The position numbers and the translations under genes were made by a program. DNA of 47,731 nucleotides from CAZTTG01 sp964615935 (GTDB lineage Bacteria; Planctomycetota; UBA1135; GCA-002686595), in the NCBI GenBank assembly GCA_964615935.1, contig CAZTTG010000050.1, forward strand, positions 1 through 47,731, written 5' to 3'. Of the stretch, positions 19,026 through 27,442 are shown in pieces. Under the pieces are notes generated by a model. The model was not told the origin of the DNA, searched no databases, and saw only the letters and a list, made by a program, of their open reading frames with translations. The stretch's first letter is position 1. Each line of letters begins with the position of its first letter.

Positions 19026-20057
19026 TCAGGCGTTCTGCAGGGCCTCCTCCATGGAGGACCTCCAGGCGCCCTTCTGGGCGGCGCCGTTCATGCTGGCGCG
19101 GTGCAGGAACGCCCGCTGGCCGGCGTCCCGCTTGGCGGGCTTGCCCGACCAGGCCTTGAGGGCCGCGGCCTGCAGGGCGCGACCGTAGGAGTAGGACAGG
19201 AACCAGGGCTTCTCGCCGGCCATGCGGTTCATGGCGTCGAGGTGGGCGGTCGCGTCCAGATCCGACTGGCCGCCGGAGAGGAACATGATGCCCGGAACGG
19301 CGGCGGGGACGGTGCGGCGGAAGCAGCGCAGCGTCTCGGCGGCCACCTGCTCGACCCCGGCCTGCTCCGGGCACTCGGTGCCGGACAGGACCATGTTGGG
19401 CTTGAGCAGCATGCCCTCCAGGCAGACGCCCTGCAGGCGCAGCTCGTGGAAGACGCAGTGCAGCGTCTCCTCGGTGACCTCGAAGCAGCGCTCGATCGTG
19501 TGGGGCCCGTCCATCAGGACCTCGGGCTCGACGATGGGAACGATGCCGTTCTCCTGGCACAGCGCCGCGTAGCGCGCCAGGGCGTGGGCGTTGGTGTGGA
19601 TGCACGCGGCGCTGGGCAGGCCCTCGCCGATCTTGATGACCGCGCGCCACTTGGCGAAGCGGGCGCCCAGCTCGCGGTACTCGACCAGGCGGTCGTTCAG
19701 GCCGTCCAGCCCCTCGGTCACGGTCTCGCCCGGATGGCCGGCGAGCGGCTTGGCGCCCTTGTCGACCTTGATGCCGGGCACCGTGTTCTGGTCGGCCAGG
19801 ACCTTGGCGAAGGGGACGCCGTCGGCGGTGGACTGGCGGAGGGTCTCGTCGAAGAGGATGACGCCGCTGATCGACTGGGCGGCGCCCTCGGCGGTGAACA
19901 GCATCTCGCGGTAGAAGCGCCGGTTCTCCTCGGTGCTCTCGGTGTCGATGCTGGCGAAGCGCTTGGCGATCGTGCCGCTGCTCTCGTCGGCAGCCAGGAT
20001 GCCGCGGCCTGGCGTGCAGATCTCGGCGGCGGTGGTCTGGAGGACTTGCTGGTTCAT
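19026..20057 (-). CDS. fbaB: class I fructose-bisphosphate aldolase
   Basis: Cleaves fructose-1,6-bisphosphate to two triose phosphates through a Schiff base, without metal. The 343-residue protein has the class I landmarks: GRGILAADESSGTIAKRF (17-34), VIKIGEG (140-146), PIVEPEVLMDGPH (174-186), the Schiff-base lysine in GMLLKPNMV (K219) and PGIMFLSGGQS. It is the animal/plant-like class I type, not the archaeal DhnA type or the zinc class II enzyme. The gene symbol is approximate because naming varies. It is a single gene with its own promoter about 125 bases upstream and the bidirectional terminator behind it. Confidence 0.95.
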   Translation of the reverse strand: MNQQVLQTTAAEICTPGRGILAADESSGTIAKRFASIDTESTEENRRFYREMLFTAEGAAQSISGVILFDETLRQSTADGVPFAKVLADQNTVPGIKVDKGAKPLAGHPGETVTEGLDGLNDRLVEYRELGARFAKWRAVIKIGEGLPSAACIHTNAHALARYAALCQENGIVPIVEPEVLMDGPHTIERCFEVTEETLHCVFHELRLQGVCLEGMLLKPNMVLSGTECPEQAGVEQVAAETLRCFRRTVPAAVPGIMFLSGGQSDLDATAHLDAMNRMAGEKPWFLSYSYGRALQAAALKAWSGKPAKRDAGQRAFLHRASMNGAAQKGAWRSSMEEALQNA

Positions 20058-20180
20058 CGGTTCAGTGCTCTCGTGGCTGCGGTGCTCGGGCGGCTTCCGG
20101 GAAGCGGGCCGGCCCGGGAAGGGGGCTTGGAAGGGTGGCTTCTCGGGGCGCGCGGCCCCTTCGGAGCGCGATGGCCGAGC

Positions 20181-20208
20181 ATGCTAGCGGACGGGGCGCC
20201 GCCGGCAA
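20181..20208 (-). promoter_or_regulatory. promoter of the aldolase gene
   Basis: On the minus strand TTGCCG (20203-20208), a 16-base spacer and TAGCAT (20181-20186). The predicted start near 20174 leaves a leader of about 117 bases. The same TAGCAT -10 occurs before rpmF. Confidence 0.5.
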
Positions 20209-20227
20209 GGATCGGCCGGGATCCGCG

Positions 20228-21439
20228 TCATCCTCCCCCGGATCCGCCCGCTTCCCCGGATCCGCCCGCTTCCCCGGGGCGCGGCGGGGGTTCGGGCGGC
20301 TCGGGTCGGGCCCTGCGCTCGAAGGCCCCCAGCTCGGTCAGGATGGTCACCAGCCGCGCCCGCACCCTGAGGGCGTCCTCCTCCAGGGCCCGTCGCCGCT
20401 CCTGGCCGCGGAGGAAGCGCTCCGGCTCGGCCTTCAGCTCGGCCCAGTGGGTTTCCAGGAAGGCGGTCCAGCCCTCGGGGGAGGGCAGCGCGCGGACGAG
20501 CCGGTCGGGATCGGATGCGTGCGCTTCCCACAGCGCGTGGTAGCCGTCCAGGTCGGCGTCGTAGCCGCCCTCGATCACGGGGGTGCCGGTCAGGTACAGC
20601 CGCGCCAGGGCCCGGCGCGGGCCCTGGTAGCGTCGGGCCTGGACGAAGTGCCGCCCGAGGGTCGAGTACAGCTCGTCGTGGGCGCTCGCCGGGACCGGGG
20701 CCACCCAGCTTCCCCAGTCGTCGAGCAGGTCGTGCACGATGCCCAGGCAGTCGACGTCGGGCATCTCGATCTCGAGACCCGAGTCGTGGGCGCGGTAGAG
20801 GGTGATGCCCGGGAACACCCGGCCCTCCCGGTCGGTGTAGGCGTGGCCGAAGGCCGCCAGCACCGCGGCGTGCGAGCCGTCGTCCAGGTGGCTCTCGACG
20901 ATGGCCTCGGCCAGATCGAGTCCGGGCGCGAAGCCGGCCAGGGCGTTCTCGAAGACGCGCTGCGTATCGTCCGAGCCCCGATCCACGAGGCGCTCGATCC
21001 GCCGTCGGCCCCAGTCGTAGCGCCAGGCGCTCCGCAGGCGGCGGACGGGGACGCGGGCCAGGATCCGCTCGCGGGTGCGGCGCGCGAGGCGGCTCTCGGG
21101 ATCGAGGCGCCGGCGGGGGATCGGCTGGCCCGGCGCGTGAACCTGCGGGTCGTAGCAGGGCGCGGGCTCGGCGTCCGGGAGGGTGCCGGGGTCCTGCTCG
21201 AGCAGCGAGAGGGCGTGGCGCACGAGCACCATCTGGAAGGTGTCGAGGTGCTCGGTGTCGACCTCCAGCCAGAGGACGGCGTCCCGCTGCTTGGCGGGGA
21301 GCAGGACCGACCACGCCTGCCGCACCCGCTCGTCGTCCGGCGGGGGCGCGGCCTGCTGCGCCGGGAGCCCGGCGGGGAGCGCGCCGAGAAGGAGCGCGCC
21401 GGCGCCGGCGACGAGCCGGAGGTGGGCGGCGAGCGGCAT
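20228..21439 (-). CDS. exported protein of unknown function
   Basis: A 403-residue protein with a signal peptide (MPLAAHLRLVAGAGALLLGALPAGLPAQ, cleavage near 28). I recognise no family. Visible features are a WLEVDTEHLDTFQMVLVRHALSLL helix, a basic stretch RRLRSAWRYDWGRRRIERLVDRG, a conserved-looking HLDDGSHAAVLAAFGHAY with several histidines and acids, and a C-terminal coiled segment. The last residues are Gly/Ser/Glu repeats encoded by an exact 18-base tandem repeat (20240-20275). The start is the ATG at 21439 because the signal peptide begins there; the frame is open much further upstream. It lies alone between fba and pcnB. Confidence 0.65.
   Translation of the reverse strand: MPLAAHLRLVAGAGALLLGALPAGLPAQQAAPPPDDERVRQAWSVLLPAKQRDAVLWLEVDTEHLDTFQMVLVRHALSLLEQDPGTLPDAEPAPCYDPQVHAPGQPIPRRRLDPESRLARRTRERILARVPVRRLRSAWRYDWGRRRIERLVDRGSDDTQRVFENALAGFAPGLDLAEAIVESHLDDGSHAAVLAAFGHAYTDREGRVFPGITLYRAHDSGLEIEMPDVDCLGIVHDLLDDWGSWVAPVPASAHDELYSTLGRHFVQARRYQGPRRALARLYLTGTPVIEGGYDADLDGYHALWEAHASDPDRLVRALPSPEGWTAFLETHWAELKAEPERFLRGQERRRALEEDALRVRARLVTILTELGAFERRARPEPPEPPPRPGEAGGSGEAGGSGGG
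20240..20275. repeat. two tandem 18-base repeats
   Basis: CGGATCCGCCCGCTTCCC occurs twice back to back inside the 3' end of the exported-protein gene, encoding its Gly-Ser-Gly-Glu-Ala repeats. Copy number may vary between strains. Confidence 0.7.
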
Positions 21440-21776
21440 GGGCCCAGGGTGCCACGCGGGCCTCGCCCGCGCACCCCCCTGCCGCCCCGGGCGGGCCGGC
21501 GCCCGGGCCCGAAAGGGCCGGGGGGCGCCCCACCGGATCGGTGGACGCCCCCCGGCTTCCTGGCACACACATCGGAGGAGAGAGCCCCGCCTGCAGGGCG
21601 GGCCCGCTCCGGCGTCCTCCCCGCGCGGACCGCCGCCGATCCCTGTCGAGCGGCGAGCGCCACCCCGTGAACCCGCCCCCTGGCGGGCGTCGAGACCTCG
21701 GCTGGTCCGGAAGGCGCCGGATGGCTCGGACCCGATGAAGACTACCCCGGAAGCGGGGGGCGGGGCGGAAAAGCGG
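21440..21776. other. gene-free interval after pcnB with a very strong hairpin
   Basis: No gene is seen. The dominant element is a hairpin at 21517-21556: GCCGGGGGGCG pairs with CGCCCCCCGGC over 11 bp, then an inner CCACCG/CGGTGG with a GAT loop. It lies about 220 bases after the pcnB stop on the minus strand and before the next minus-strand gene, so it is probably a terminator or processing signal. Confidence 0.5.
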
Positions 21777-23192
21777 CTACTCCCCGAAGTCCTCGTCGGG
21801 GGACCCGGCCTGCGCATCCGGTCGCTCGCGCCGACCGCGGTCGCGGCGCCTGCGGGGTCGCCTCCGGCGCTTGCCGCGCGCCGTGGAGAGCTCCTGCTCG
21901 GAGGCCCCCAGCGCCGCCTGGTAGCGCGCGAGCCAGCCCTCGTACACGTCCCACCCCTGACCCCAGGCCACCGAGCGCAGCCGGAAGAGGTCGAGCGACT
22001 CGAGGAAGTCCTCGCCGCGCATGAACAGCAGGGGCTTGAAGCGGCGGCTCCGCCGGGACTGGGTGAAGCGGCGCTGCTGGACGATGATCCGCCGGGCGCG
22101 CGCGAGCTCGCGTCGCGGCAGGCGCGAGGTGGCCCCGAAGGGCTCGATCACCTCGCCGGTGACCGCCAGCAGGTCCGCGGGCGGAGGGCCGGGGAGGGTG
22201 CGCGTCTCGGGGTCGGCCTCCTGCTCGACGACGCGCAGGTAGAGCACCGCCACGCAGATGGCGGTGGTGGGGGCCCAGCCCTGGTGCACGTAGCCGTCGA
22301 GGGCCTGCAGCAGGCGCCAGTAGCTGTCGGCCCGGATGTGCGTGGCCGGGTCGGGGTCGTCGGACCGGCCGAGGTAGTCGTCCACCGCCGGCAGCAGGAC
22401 CCGCAGGGCCCCGCAGGCGCGCAGCATGCGGACGGCGCCCAGGGCGGTGCCCGAGCGCATGAGCCGCAGGATCTCCTCCAGCACCCGCGGCCGCGAGCAG
22501 CGATCCAGGTCGGGGGCCAGCTCGCAGATCGCCTGCCAGGTCCCCTCCTCGATGCGGAAGCCCAGGCGGGTGGCGAACTTGACCGCCCGCAGGATGCGCA
22601 CCGGGTCCTCGGCGATGCGCACCATGGGATCGCCGATGGTGCGCAGGAGCCCCTCCTCCAGATCGGGCAGGCCGTCGACGTAGTCCAGGATGCGCGGGCT
22701 CTCGGGCCCGCCGCCCTCGCGCCAGGGCGCCACGTCGGGATCCAGGAACAACCCGTTGATGGTGAAGTCTCGCCGGCGGGCGTCCTCGGCGGCCGTGCCG
22801 TACTCGTTGTCCTCCAGGATCAGGAGGTCGTCCTCGTCGCCGTCCCGGTGGTTGGGCTCGGTGCGGAAGGTGGCCGTCTCCACGATGCGGTCCCCGAAGA
22901 CCACGTGCACCAGCTTGAAGCGCCGCCCGATGATGCGGCCCTGGCGCGAGAAGATGCGCTTGACCTGCCGGGGGTTGGCGGCGGTCGCCACGTCGTAGTC
23001 CTTGGGCTGGCGACCGAGCTTCAGGTCCCGCACGCAGCCGCCCACCAGGTAGGCCTCGTGACCGTAGCGTCGCAGCCGCGAGATGACCCGCAAGGCGTCC
23101 TGGTCCAGGACCTTGGGGTCGATGTCGGGGGCGAGGACGACGCGCGGCTCGTCGCGGTCGCCCCCCGGAAGCGGCGGGTCGGATCGGGTCAT
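21777..23192 (-). CDS. pcnB: poly(A) polymerase / CCA-adding family nucleotidyltransferase
   Basis: A class II tRNA nucleotidyltransferase-type enzyme of 471 residues. The catalytic head has YLVGGCVRDLKLGRQPKDYD (48-67) with the two metal-binding aspartates D65 and D67, then RRDFTINGLFLDP (140-152). The neck shows RILRAVKFATRLGFRIEEGT, the ATP-binding region. The tail contains an Arg-rich stretch of about 20 residues, as in PcnB, and the length fits PcnB (about 450-470) better than bacterial CCA enzymes. PcnB adds 3' A-tails that promote RNA decay. Every tRNA in this window encodes its own CCA, which agrees with a polyadenylating role. The start is the ATG at 23192. Confidence 0.88.
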   Translation of the reverse strand: MTRSDPPLPGGDRDEPRVVLAPDIDPKVLDQDALRVISRLRRYGHEAYLVGGCVRDLKLGRQPKDYDVATAANPRQVKRIFSRQGRIIGRRFKLVHVVFGDRIVETATFRTEPNHRDGDEDDLLILEDNEYGTAAEDARRRDFTINGLFLDPDVAPWREGGGPESPRILDYVDGLPDLEEGLLRTIGDPMVRIAEDPVRILRAVKFATRLGFRIEEGTWQAICELAPDLDRCSRPRVLEEILRLMRSGTALGAVRMLRACGALRVLLPAVDDYLGRSDDPDPATHIRADSYWRLLQALDGYVHQGWAPTTAICVAVLYLRVVEQEADPETRTLPGPPPADLLAVTGEVIEPFGATSRLPRRELARARRIIVQQRRFTQSRRSRRFKPLLFMRGEDFLESLDLFRLRSVAWGQGWDVYEGWLARYQAALGASEQELSTARGKRRRRPRRRRDRGRRERPDAQAGSPDEDFGE

Positions 23193-23266
23193 GGGCTGCC
23201 TGCGGAGGCGGGGGCGGGAGGGCTCGGATCGGGCGATTCCGGCCGGGCGAGCGCGCTCGGGGGACC

Positions 23267-23296
23267 AGGTTACCCGAAGCGGGATGGGGCCACCAA
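23267..23296 (-). promoter_or_regulatory. possible promoter of pcnB
   Basis: On the minus strand TTGGTG (23291-23296), 18 bases and TAACCT (23267-23272), giving a leader of about 68 bases. The match is moderate. Confidence 0.4.
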
Positions 23297-23378
23297 GGCG
23301 CTCGGGCCGGGTTCCCGGCGAGGGGGATGGGGCGCGCCACCGCGGCGTCGGCAGGCCCTCCCCGGGCCGGGGGCCGGC

Positions 23379-23407
23379 TTGCGTCCGGCTGCGGCTCCCA
23401 GTACCCT
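23379..23407 (+). promoter_or_regulatory. promoter of tRNA-Trp
   Basis: TTGCGT (23379-23384), 17 bases and TACCCT (23402-23407). The predicted start is about five bases before the mature tRNA, with the same -10 as tRNA-Asn. Confidence 0.65.
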
Positions 23408-23418
23408 TTCGGCCGTTC

Positions 23419-23496
23419 AGGCCAGTAGCTCCAATCGGTTAGAGCGACGGATTCCAAATCCGTAGGTTCGGGGTTCGAATCCCTGCTGGCCTGCCA
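23419..23496 (+). tRNA. tRNA-Trp (CCA)
   Basis: Acceptor stem AGGCCAG/CTGGCCT, anticodon CCA (23454-23456), T-loop GTTCGAATC, G discriminator typical of bacterial tRNA-Trp and an encoded CCA end (23494-23496). rsmG starts only 20 bases later, so the two may be transcribed together. Confidence 0.97.
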
Positions 23497-23515
23497 CTCC
23501 CTGAGCAGGCGCAGA

Positions 23516-24367
23516 ATGAGCTCGAAGTTGCCCGGCGAGTCCGAGGAATCCCCCGCCAGCGAGTCCGGGGACGCCTGCGCTCCGAGCGGCGAGTCCGCGG
23601 CCGGCGACCCCGCGGCCGGGGAGAGCAAGCCGCCCCCCTCCAAGAAGTCCGCCAAGGCCTCGGAGGACCCCGACGATCCCCTCCTCTACACGGAGAAGCC
23701 GGTGCCTTCCGCTGACGAGCTGCGCTCGGCCCTGGCCTGGGCCTTCGAGAAGGAGGACATCGAGGGTGAGCTCCTAGACCGCTTCGCGGAGCACGCCGAG
23801 ATGGTGATGGCGGGCAACCAGGTGATGAACCTCACGGCCATCGTCGACGCCCGCGAGGTGGCCGCCAAGCACTACCTCGATTCCTGGCGAGCCACCCGGC
23901 TCCTGCCCCTGATGGGCCGGAAGTTGATGGACCTCGGCACCGGGGCCGGCTTCCCGGGAGTGCCCATCGCCCTGGCCGAGACCCAGACGAAGATCTGCCT
24001 GATCGACTCCACGCAGAAGCGCGCCGACTTCGTCGGGCGCTGCGTCGAGAAGCTCTCGATCTCCAACGCCTTCGTCGAGGGCGGCCGCGCCGAGGAGCAC
24101 CTGGCCCGCAACCACTACGACATCGTCTTCGCCCGGGCCCTGAGCTCGGTGCGCGAGAACGTGCGCCTGCTGCGCAAGGTGCGGCACAGCCTCAAGGACC
24201 TGGTCATGCTCAAGGGCCCGTCCTGGTCCCGAGAGGTCCGCGCGGGCGAGCGCGAGGCCGAGCGGCTGGGCTTCCGCCTCGACACGGTGTGGGAGCACGA
24301 GCTGCCCGAGGGCATGGGGAAGCGGGCGATCCTGGTCTACCGCGCTCCGGGCGGGGCCGGCATGTAG
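23516..24367 (+). CDS. rsmG: 16S rRNA (guanine-N7) methyltransferase RsmG
   Basis: RsmG (GidB) methylates G527 of 16S rRNA using SAM; loss gives low-level streptomycin resistance in other bacteria. The 283-residue protein has the SAM loop MDLGTGAGFPGVPIA (138-152), the upstream NLTAIVDAREVAAKHYLDS substrate segment and the FARALSSV region. The first 55 residues are an acidic, Ser/Pro-rich extension not found in the usual 210-residue protein; no later in-frame start precedes the conserved domain, so the extension is probably real. It follows tRNA-Trp directly, an arrangement hinting at a shared transcript. Confidence 0.93.
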   Translation: MSSKLPGESEESPASESGDACAPSGESAAGDPAAGESKPPPSKKSAKASEDPDDPLLYTEKPVPSADELRSALAWAFEKEDIEGELLDRFAEHAEMVMAGNQVMNLTAIVDAREVAAKHYLDSWRATRLLPLMGRKLMDLGTGAGFPGVPIALAETQTKICLIDSTQKRADFVGRCVEKLSISNAFVEGGRAEEHLARNHYDIVFARALSSVRENVRLLRKVRHSLKDLVMLKGPSWSREVRAGEREAERLGFRLDTVWEHELPEGMGKRAILVYRAPGGAGM

Positions 24368-24422
24368 GCCGGCGGGCCCGCCGGTCGATCCGGCCGGCTC
24401 ACGCGGCCAGGCGGGGAGGAGC

Positions 24423-24510
24423 TGGTGCCCGGAGGGGGAGTCGAACCCCCACTCCCTTATCGGGAACATGGACCTGAACCATGCGCGTCTGCCAATTCCG
24501 CCATCCGGGC
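24423..24510 (-). tRNA. tRNA-Leu (CAG)
   Basis: On the minus strand: acceptor GCCCGGA/TCCGGGC, a long variable arm, anticodon CAG (complement of 24474-24476), A discriminator as expected for leucine, and an encoded CCA (24423-24425). The gene is convergent with rsmG. Confidence 0.97.
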
Positions 24511-24525
24511 GCGGAGAGGGCGCGT

Positions 24526-24554
24526 AACCTACGGGCAGGTCCGGGTGGGGTCAA
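24526..24554 (-). promoter_or_regulatory. promoter of tRNA-Leu
   Basis: On the minus strand TTGACC (24549-24554), 17 bases and TAGGTT (24526-24531). The predicted start is about nine bases upstream of the tRNA. Confidence 0.65.
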
Positions 24555-24596
24555 CGCCGGGGGAGAGGAAAGTGCCCCGCGAGGTATCCTGGGACC

Positions 24597-25064
24597 ATGG
24601 TCACCGACGAGACACCGATCCGGGTCATCGCCACCAACCGGCGGGCCCGCCACGACTACGAGATCCTGGGGGAGCTCGAGTGCGGGATCTCGCTGGTGGG
24701 CACCGAGGTCAAGACCCTGCGGGGGGGGAAGTGCTCGATCGCGGAGGCCCACGGCCGGGTCCGGGGGCGCGAGCTGTGGCTCGTGGGGATGCACGTGCCC
24801 GAGTTCCCGCAGGGCAACATCCACAACCACGAGGTGGAGCGCGATCGCAAGCTCCTGGCCCACCGGCGCGAGATCCGCAAGTGGGCCAAGGCGGTCCGGG
24901 AGCGGGGCATGGCGCTGGTGCCCCTGCAGGTGTACTTCCGCGGATCCCGGGTCAAGGTGCTCCTGGCGCTGGCCCGGGGGAAGCGGCACCGGGACAAGCG
25001 CCAGGCGCAGCGGGACCGTGACGACCGGCGGGAGATCGCCCGGGCCCTCTCCCGGCGCCGCTGA
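24597..25064 (+). CDS. smpB: SsrA-binding protein SmpB
   Basis: SmpB binds tmRNA and mimics the anticodon arm so that stalled ribosomes can be rescued by trans-translation. The 155-residue length is normal. Visible are the OB-fold segment NRRARHDYEILGELECGISLVGTEVKTLR, the Glu/Lys pair in GTEVK, and HVPEFPQGNIHNHEVERDRKLL. The basic C-terminal tail (GKRHRDKRQAQRDRDDRREIARAL) enters the mRNA channel in known structures. The gene stands immediately before ssrA, whose promoter begins inside the last bases of this reading frame's surroundings, so the two partners are genetically linked. Confidence 0.97.
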   Translation: MVTDETPIRVIATNRRARHDYEILGELECGISLVGTEVKTLRGGKCSIAEAHGRVRGRELWLVGMHVPEFPQGNIHNHEVERDRKLLAHRREIRKWAKAVRERGMALVPLQVYFRGSRVKVLLALARGKRHRDKRQAQRDRDDRREIARALSRRR

Positions 25065-25069
25065 GGGGA

Positions 25070-25098
25070 TCGACAGCCGGGCGACTTTGGCCTAGATT
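25070..25098 (+). promoter_or_regulatory. promoter of ssrA
   Basis: TCGACA (25070-25075), 17 bases and TAGATT (25093-25098), starting just after the smpB stop codon. The predicted start near 25105 is eight bases before the mature RNA. Confidence 0.6.
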
Positions 25099-25112
25099 GA
25101 GGGTCCACGCGT

Positions 25113-25466
25113 GGGGGCGCACTGGTCTCGACCGGTCTTCGTCGACCCCAGGTGGCGTGCCGGGGACCCCGAGTCACCCCGTCAGCGCTCTCGGGACAGG
25201 CAACAACTGCCAACAATCTGCAACTCGCTGCCTGATACGGGCAGCCGTCTCCCCGTGGAGTGCCCGCGGCCGCGGGGAGACGCCAACAGCGGGCTGGCCG
25301 GGGATCCGTCCATTCGGGGAGATCCGGCGAGACACTACCGATGGCGGCCGATCCGCAGCCCGTCCGTGGGCGGCGGGGAGGCGGGATTCAATTCGCGGAC
25401 TACGCACGTAGATGCCTGGGGAGGGTGGATTCCGGGACGCGGGTTCGATTCCCGCCGCCTCCACCA
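25113..25466 (+). ncRNA. ssrA: transfer-messenger RNA (tmRNA)
   Basis: One-piece tmRNA of about 354 bases. The 5' end (GGGGGCG, then GCACTGGTCTCGACCGG) pairs with the 3' end (CGCCTCC) into a tRNA-like acceptor. The T-arm GGGTTCGATTCCC and an encoded ACCA close the molecule. The tag frame starts at GCA 25200 and ends at TGA 25233-25235, encoding ATTANNLQLAA, with the LAA end recognised by ClpXP-type proteases. The interior contains GC-rich pairing segments consistent with pseudoknots. Adjacent smpB supports the call. Confidence 0.97.
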
Positions 25467-25738
25467 CTCCCTGCCCCCGCAGCGGCCCTCTCCGGGTCAC
25501 CGCCCGGGCTCGCGAACGCACCGGCACCTGGGGGGAAGGTGCGGCGACCAGCCCGGATCCGCAGCCGCCGCGACCGTCCCGGTCAGGGTCGGGGCGGGTG
25601 GATCGACCGGGTGAAACGTTGTAATTCGCACGTAAAGCGCGTGTGCCGCAGGGTCGCCCGAGCTCGTCCCTTGCCAGCGGTCCACGGGCATCTCGAGGGG
25701 CTCACGCAGCCCTCGGCCCCGGCCGTGGCGCCGGGCTC

Positions 25739-27111
25739 CTAGAGCCCGATGGTGAGCTCGAGGGCCTCCGTCAGGCCCACGTTGTTCGGCGATGCGAAGC
25801 CCGGATCGCGGCTCCAGTACTGAGCGTAGAGCTGCATGCCCGCTGCGATGGACTTGCTCGCCATGTAGGCCTGGCTGAAGTGGAAGGAGTACGAGCCCGA
25901 GCAGTCCGGCGGTGGCGGGTTGCCGCCCGAATCCTGCATGATCGTCCGGATGTGCGGCGGGGCAACGCACAGGATGCCGCCCTTGAACGGCACGTTGTTG
26001 GGGCCGTGGCCCCAGAACAGCATGCCGGTCCCATTGCTCACGACGTTCGAGGCGGTGACGTGGAAGTCATCCGGACCGCTGATGGTCGGCGTGCCGACAT
26101 GTCCGATCGCGGGGAGGCAGCCCAGGGAGTTGACCTTGGCGGTGCAGTAGGTGATCGGCGGAGGGACCCGCACGAATGTGTAGGCCGAGCCGGAGTTGTT
26201 GGCCGCGCCGTCGTTATTGACCGCACCGACCAGCGCCGTGTCTCCGGAGAGGGAGACNNNNNNNNNNNNNNNNNNNNNNNNNNNNNNNNNNNNNNNNNNN
26301 NNNNNNNNNNNNNNNNNNNNNNNNNNNNNNNNNNNNNNNNNNNNNNNNNNNNNNNNNTCTCCGGAGAGGGAGACTGAACCGCCGAACCTGTCGTAGGCCG
26401 CCGCATCGCTGGCCATAAGCTTGGCCTCTTCGACCCATATCCATGGATCCACCGTGAGCGGGTAGCTCGCATCGCGGTCATTCACGAGGATCGCGAGTTC
26501 CTCGACGGCTGGGGTCAGGCGTGCCTCCAGCTCACGGCCCCCCGCGTCCCAGGCCCGAAGCCCGCTGTACGAGAGCTTCACCCCTCCATCCACCGACGCC
26601 AGCCGCGCATCGCGCTCGCCGTCGAGGATCTCCACGGCAAAGCCGTCCTCCACGCCAGCGTCAGCCGAAGGGGCTCTCCGCTCCGGGGTGGCCCCGGTGC
26701 CGCGTCGATCTCGAATCCCTGCTCGATCCCCCTCTCGCCGTTCTCGTACCACTCGGTCAGGCCCTCGCGGCGGATCTCCATCCGCCGTCCGCTGGCCTCG
26801 CAGCTCCCCTCCGCCGCGCGCGTGAGCCTCGAGCCGCGCCCCCAGCCCTCCAGCCGCAGCCCCAGCATCCAGGGCTCGCCCTCCTCGTCCACGCCGGAGA
26901 CCTCGAGGCCCGACGGCGAGAAGCTCGCGCTCATCCCCTGCGCTGGGTTCGCAGCCTGCCAGGATCCGTCCTTCCCTGGCGAGACGCGATACGGCTCCTC
27001 CAGGACCGCCTCGCGGACAGCGTCCGCCAGGCCAGGCGGCATCGTCACGGGATCCTGTACGGCGACAGTGGGGGCAAGGGCCAGGACGGCCATTCCACCG
27101 CCAGCGATCAT
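25739..27111 (-). CDS. secreted FG-GAP repeat protein, frameshifted and interrupted by an assembly gap
   Basis: The protein starts at the ATG at 27111 behind GAGGAG, with a signal peptide (MIAGGGMAVLALAPTVAVQ). About 140 residues continue in the first frame. The matching continuation (VEDGFAVEILDGERDARL onward) lies in another frame, so a frameshift falls near 26655-26700. An FG-GAP repeat follows (YDRFGGSVSLSG, gap, VSLSGDTALVGAVNNDGAANNSGSAYTFVR), a calcium-binding beta-propeller blade. The C-terminal domain (CTAKVNSLGCLPAIG to the end) has paired cysteines and DSGGNPPPPDCSG. I associate this domain with secreted Planctomycetota proteins. The blade count is unknown because of the 100-N gap. 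It could be a true pseudogene or an assembly error. Confidence 0.75.
26258..26357. other. assembly gap of 100 Ns
   Basis: Exactly 100 Ns, the usual placeholder for a gap of unknown size. The 17 bases on both sides (TCTCCGGAGAGGGAGAC) are identical, as expected when near-identical FG-GAP repeats could not be assembled. Confidence 0.98.
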
Positions 27112-27442
27112 GGTCTGCTCCTCTGCGCGAGTGACCGTCCCTAGCATAGCCCGGCACCTGAGTAACGGGGCGGCTCCCGCGAGAGCGAGCCCCCCGAGGG
27201 GCCGGCTCGAGGCCGGTGCCCCCGTCCGCGCCCCGTGAGCCCTCGAATGCCCTCATCGTGCCGTTCGGCCTCGCCCCGTCCGAGGTGTCCCCCCCGGGGG
27301 AGCTCTCCCCGATCTGCCGCCGCCCGACAAGACCCTTGCCCTCGCCCCCCCGAACCGGGACCCTGTCCGCCTCCACGGATCGACCCGCTGAGCCTCCCTG
27401 CGGGGGTGGAAGACCCCGCCGGAACCCCTCGCAAGCCTGCCG
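27112..27442. other. divergent intergenic region between the FG-GAP gene and transketolase
   Basis: No gene is visible. A TATGCT that could act as -10 for the FG-GAP gene lies on the minus strand near 27141-27146, but no matching -35 is clear. On the transketolase side there is a leader stem-loop at 27400-27419 with the loop GGAAG. Confidence 0.35.
27400..27419 (+). promoter_or_regulatory. leader stem-loop of transketolase
   Basis: GGGGT (27403-27407), loop GGAAG and ACCCC (27413-27417), extended by two further pairs around one bulged G. It ends 24 bases before the start codon. The core GGGTGGAAGACCC recurs at 47619-47631 before another gene. A GGA in a hairpin loop is the kind of site CsrA recognises. 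Confidence 0.4.

Noticed and set aside
20240..20275. Start of a CRISPR array
   Set aside because: Only two directly adjacent copies without spacers, inside a coding region; it is a short in-frame tandem repeat.
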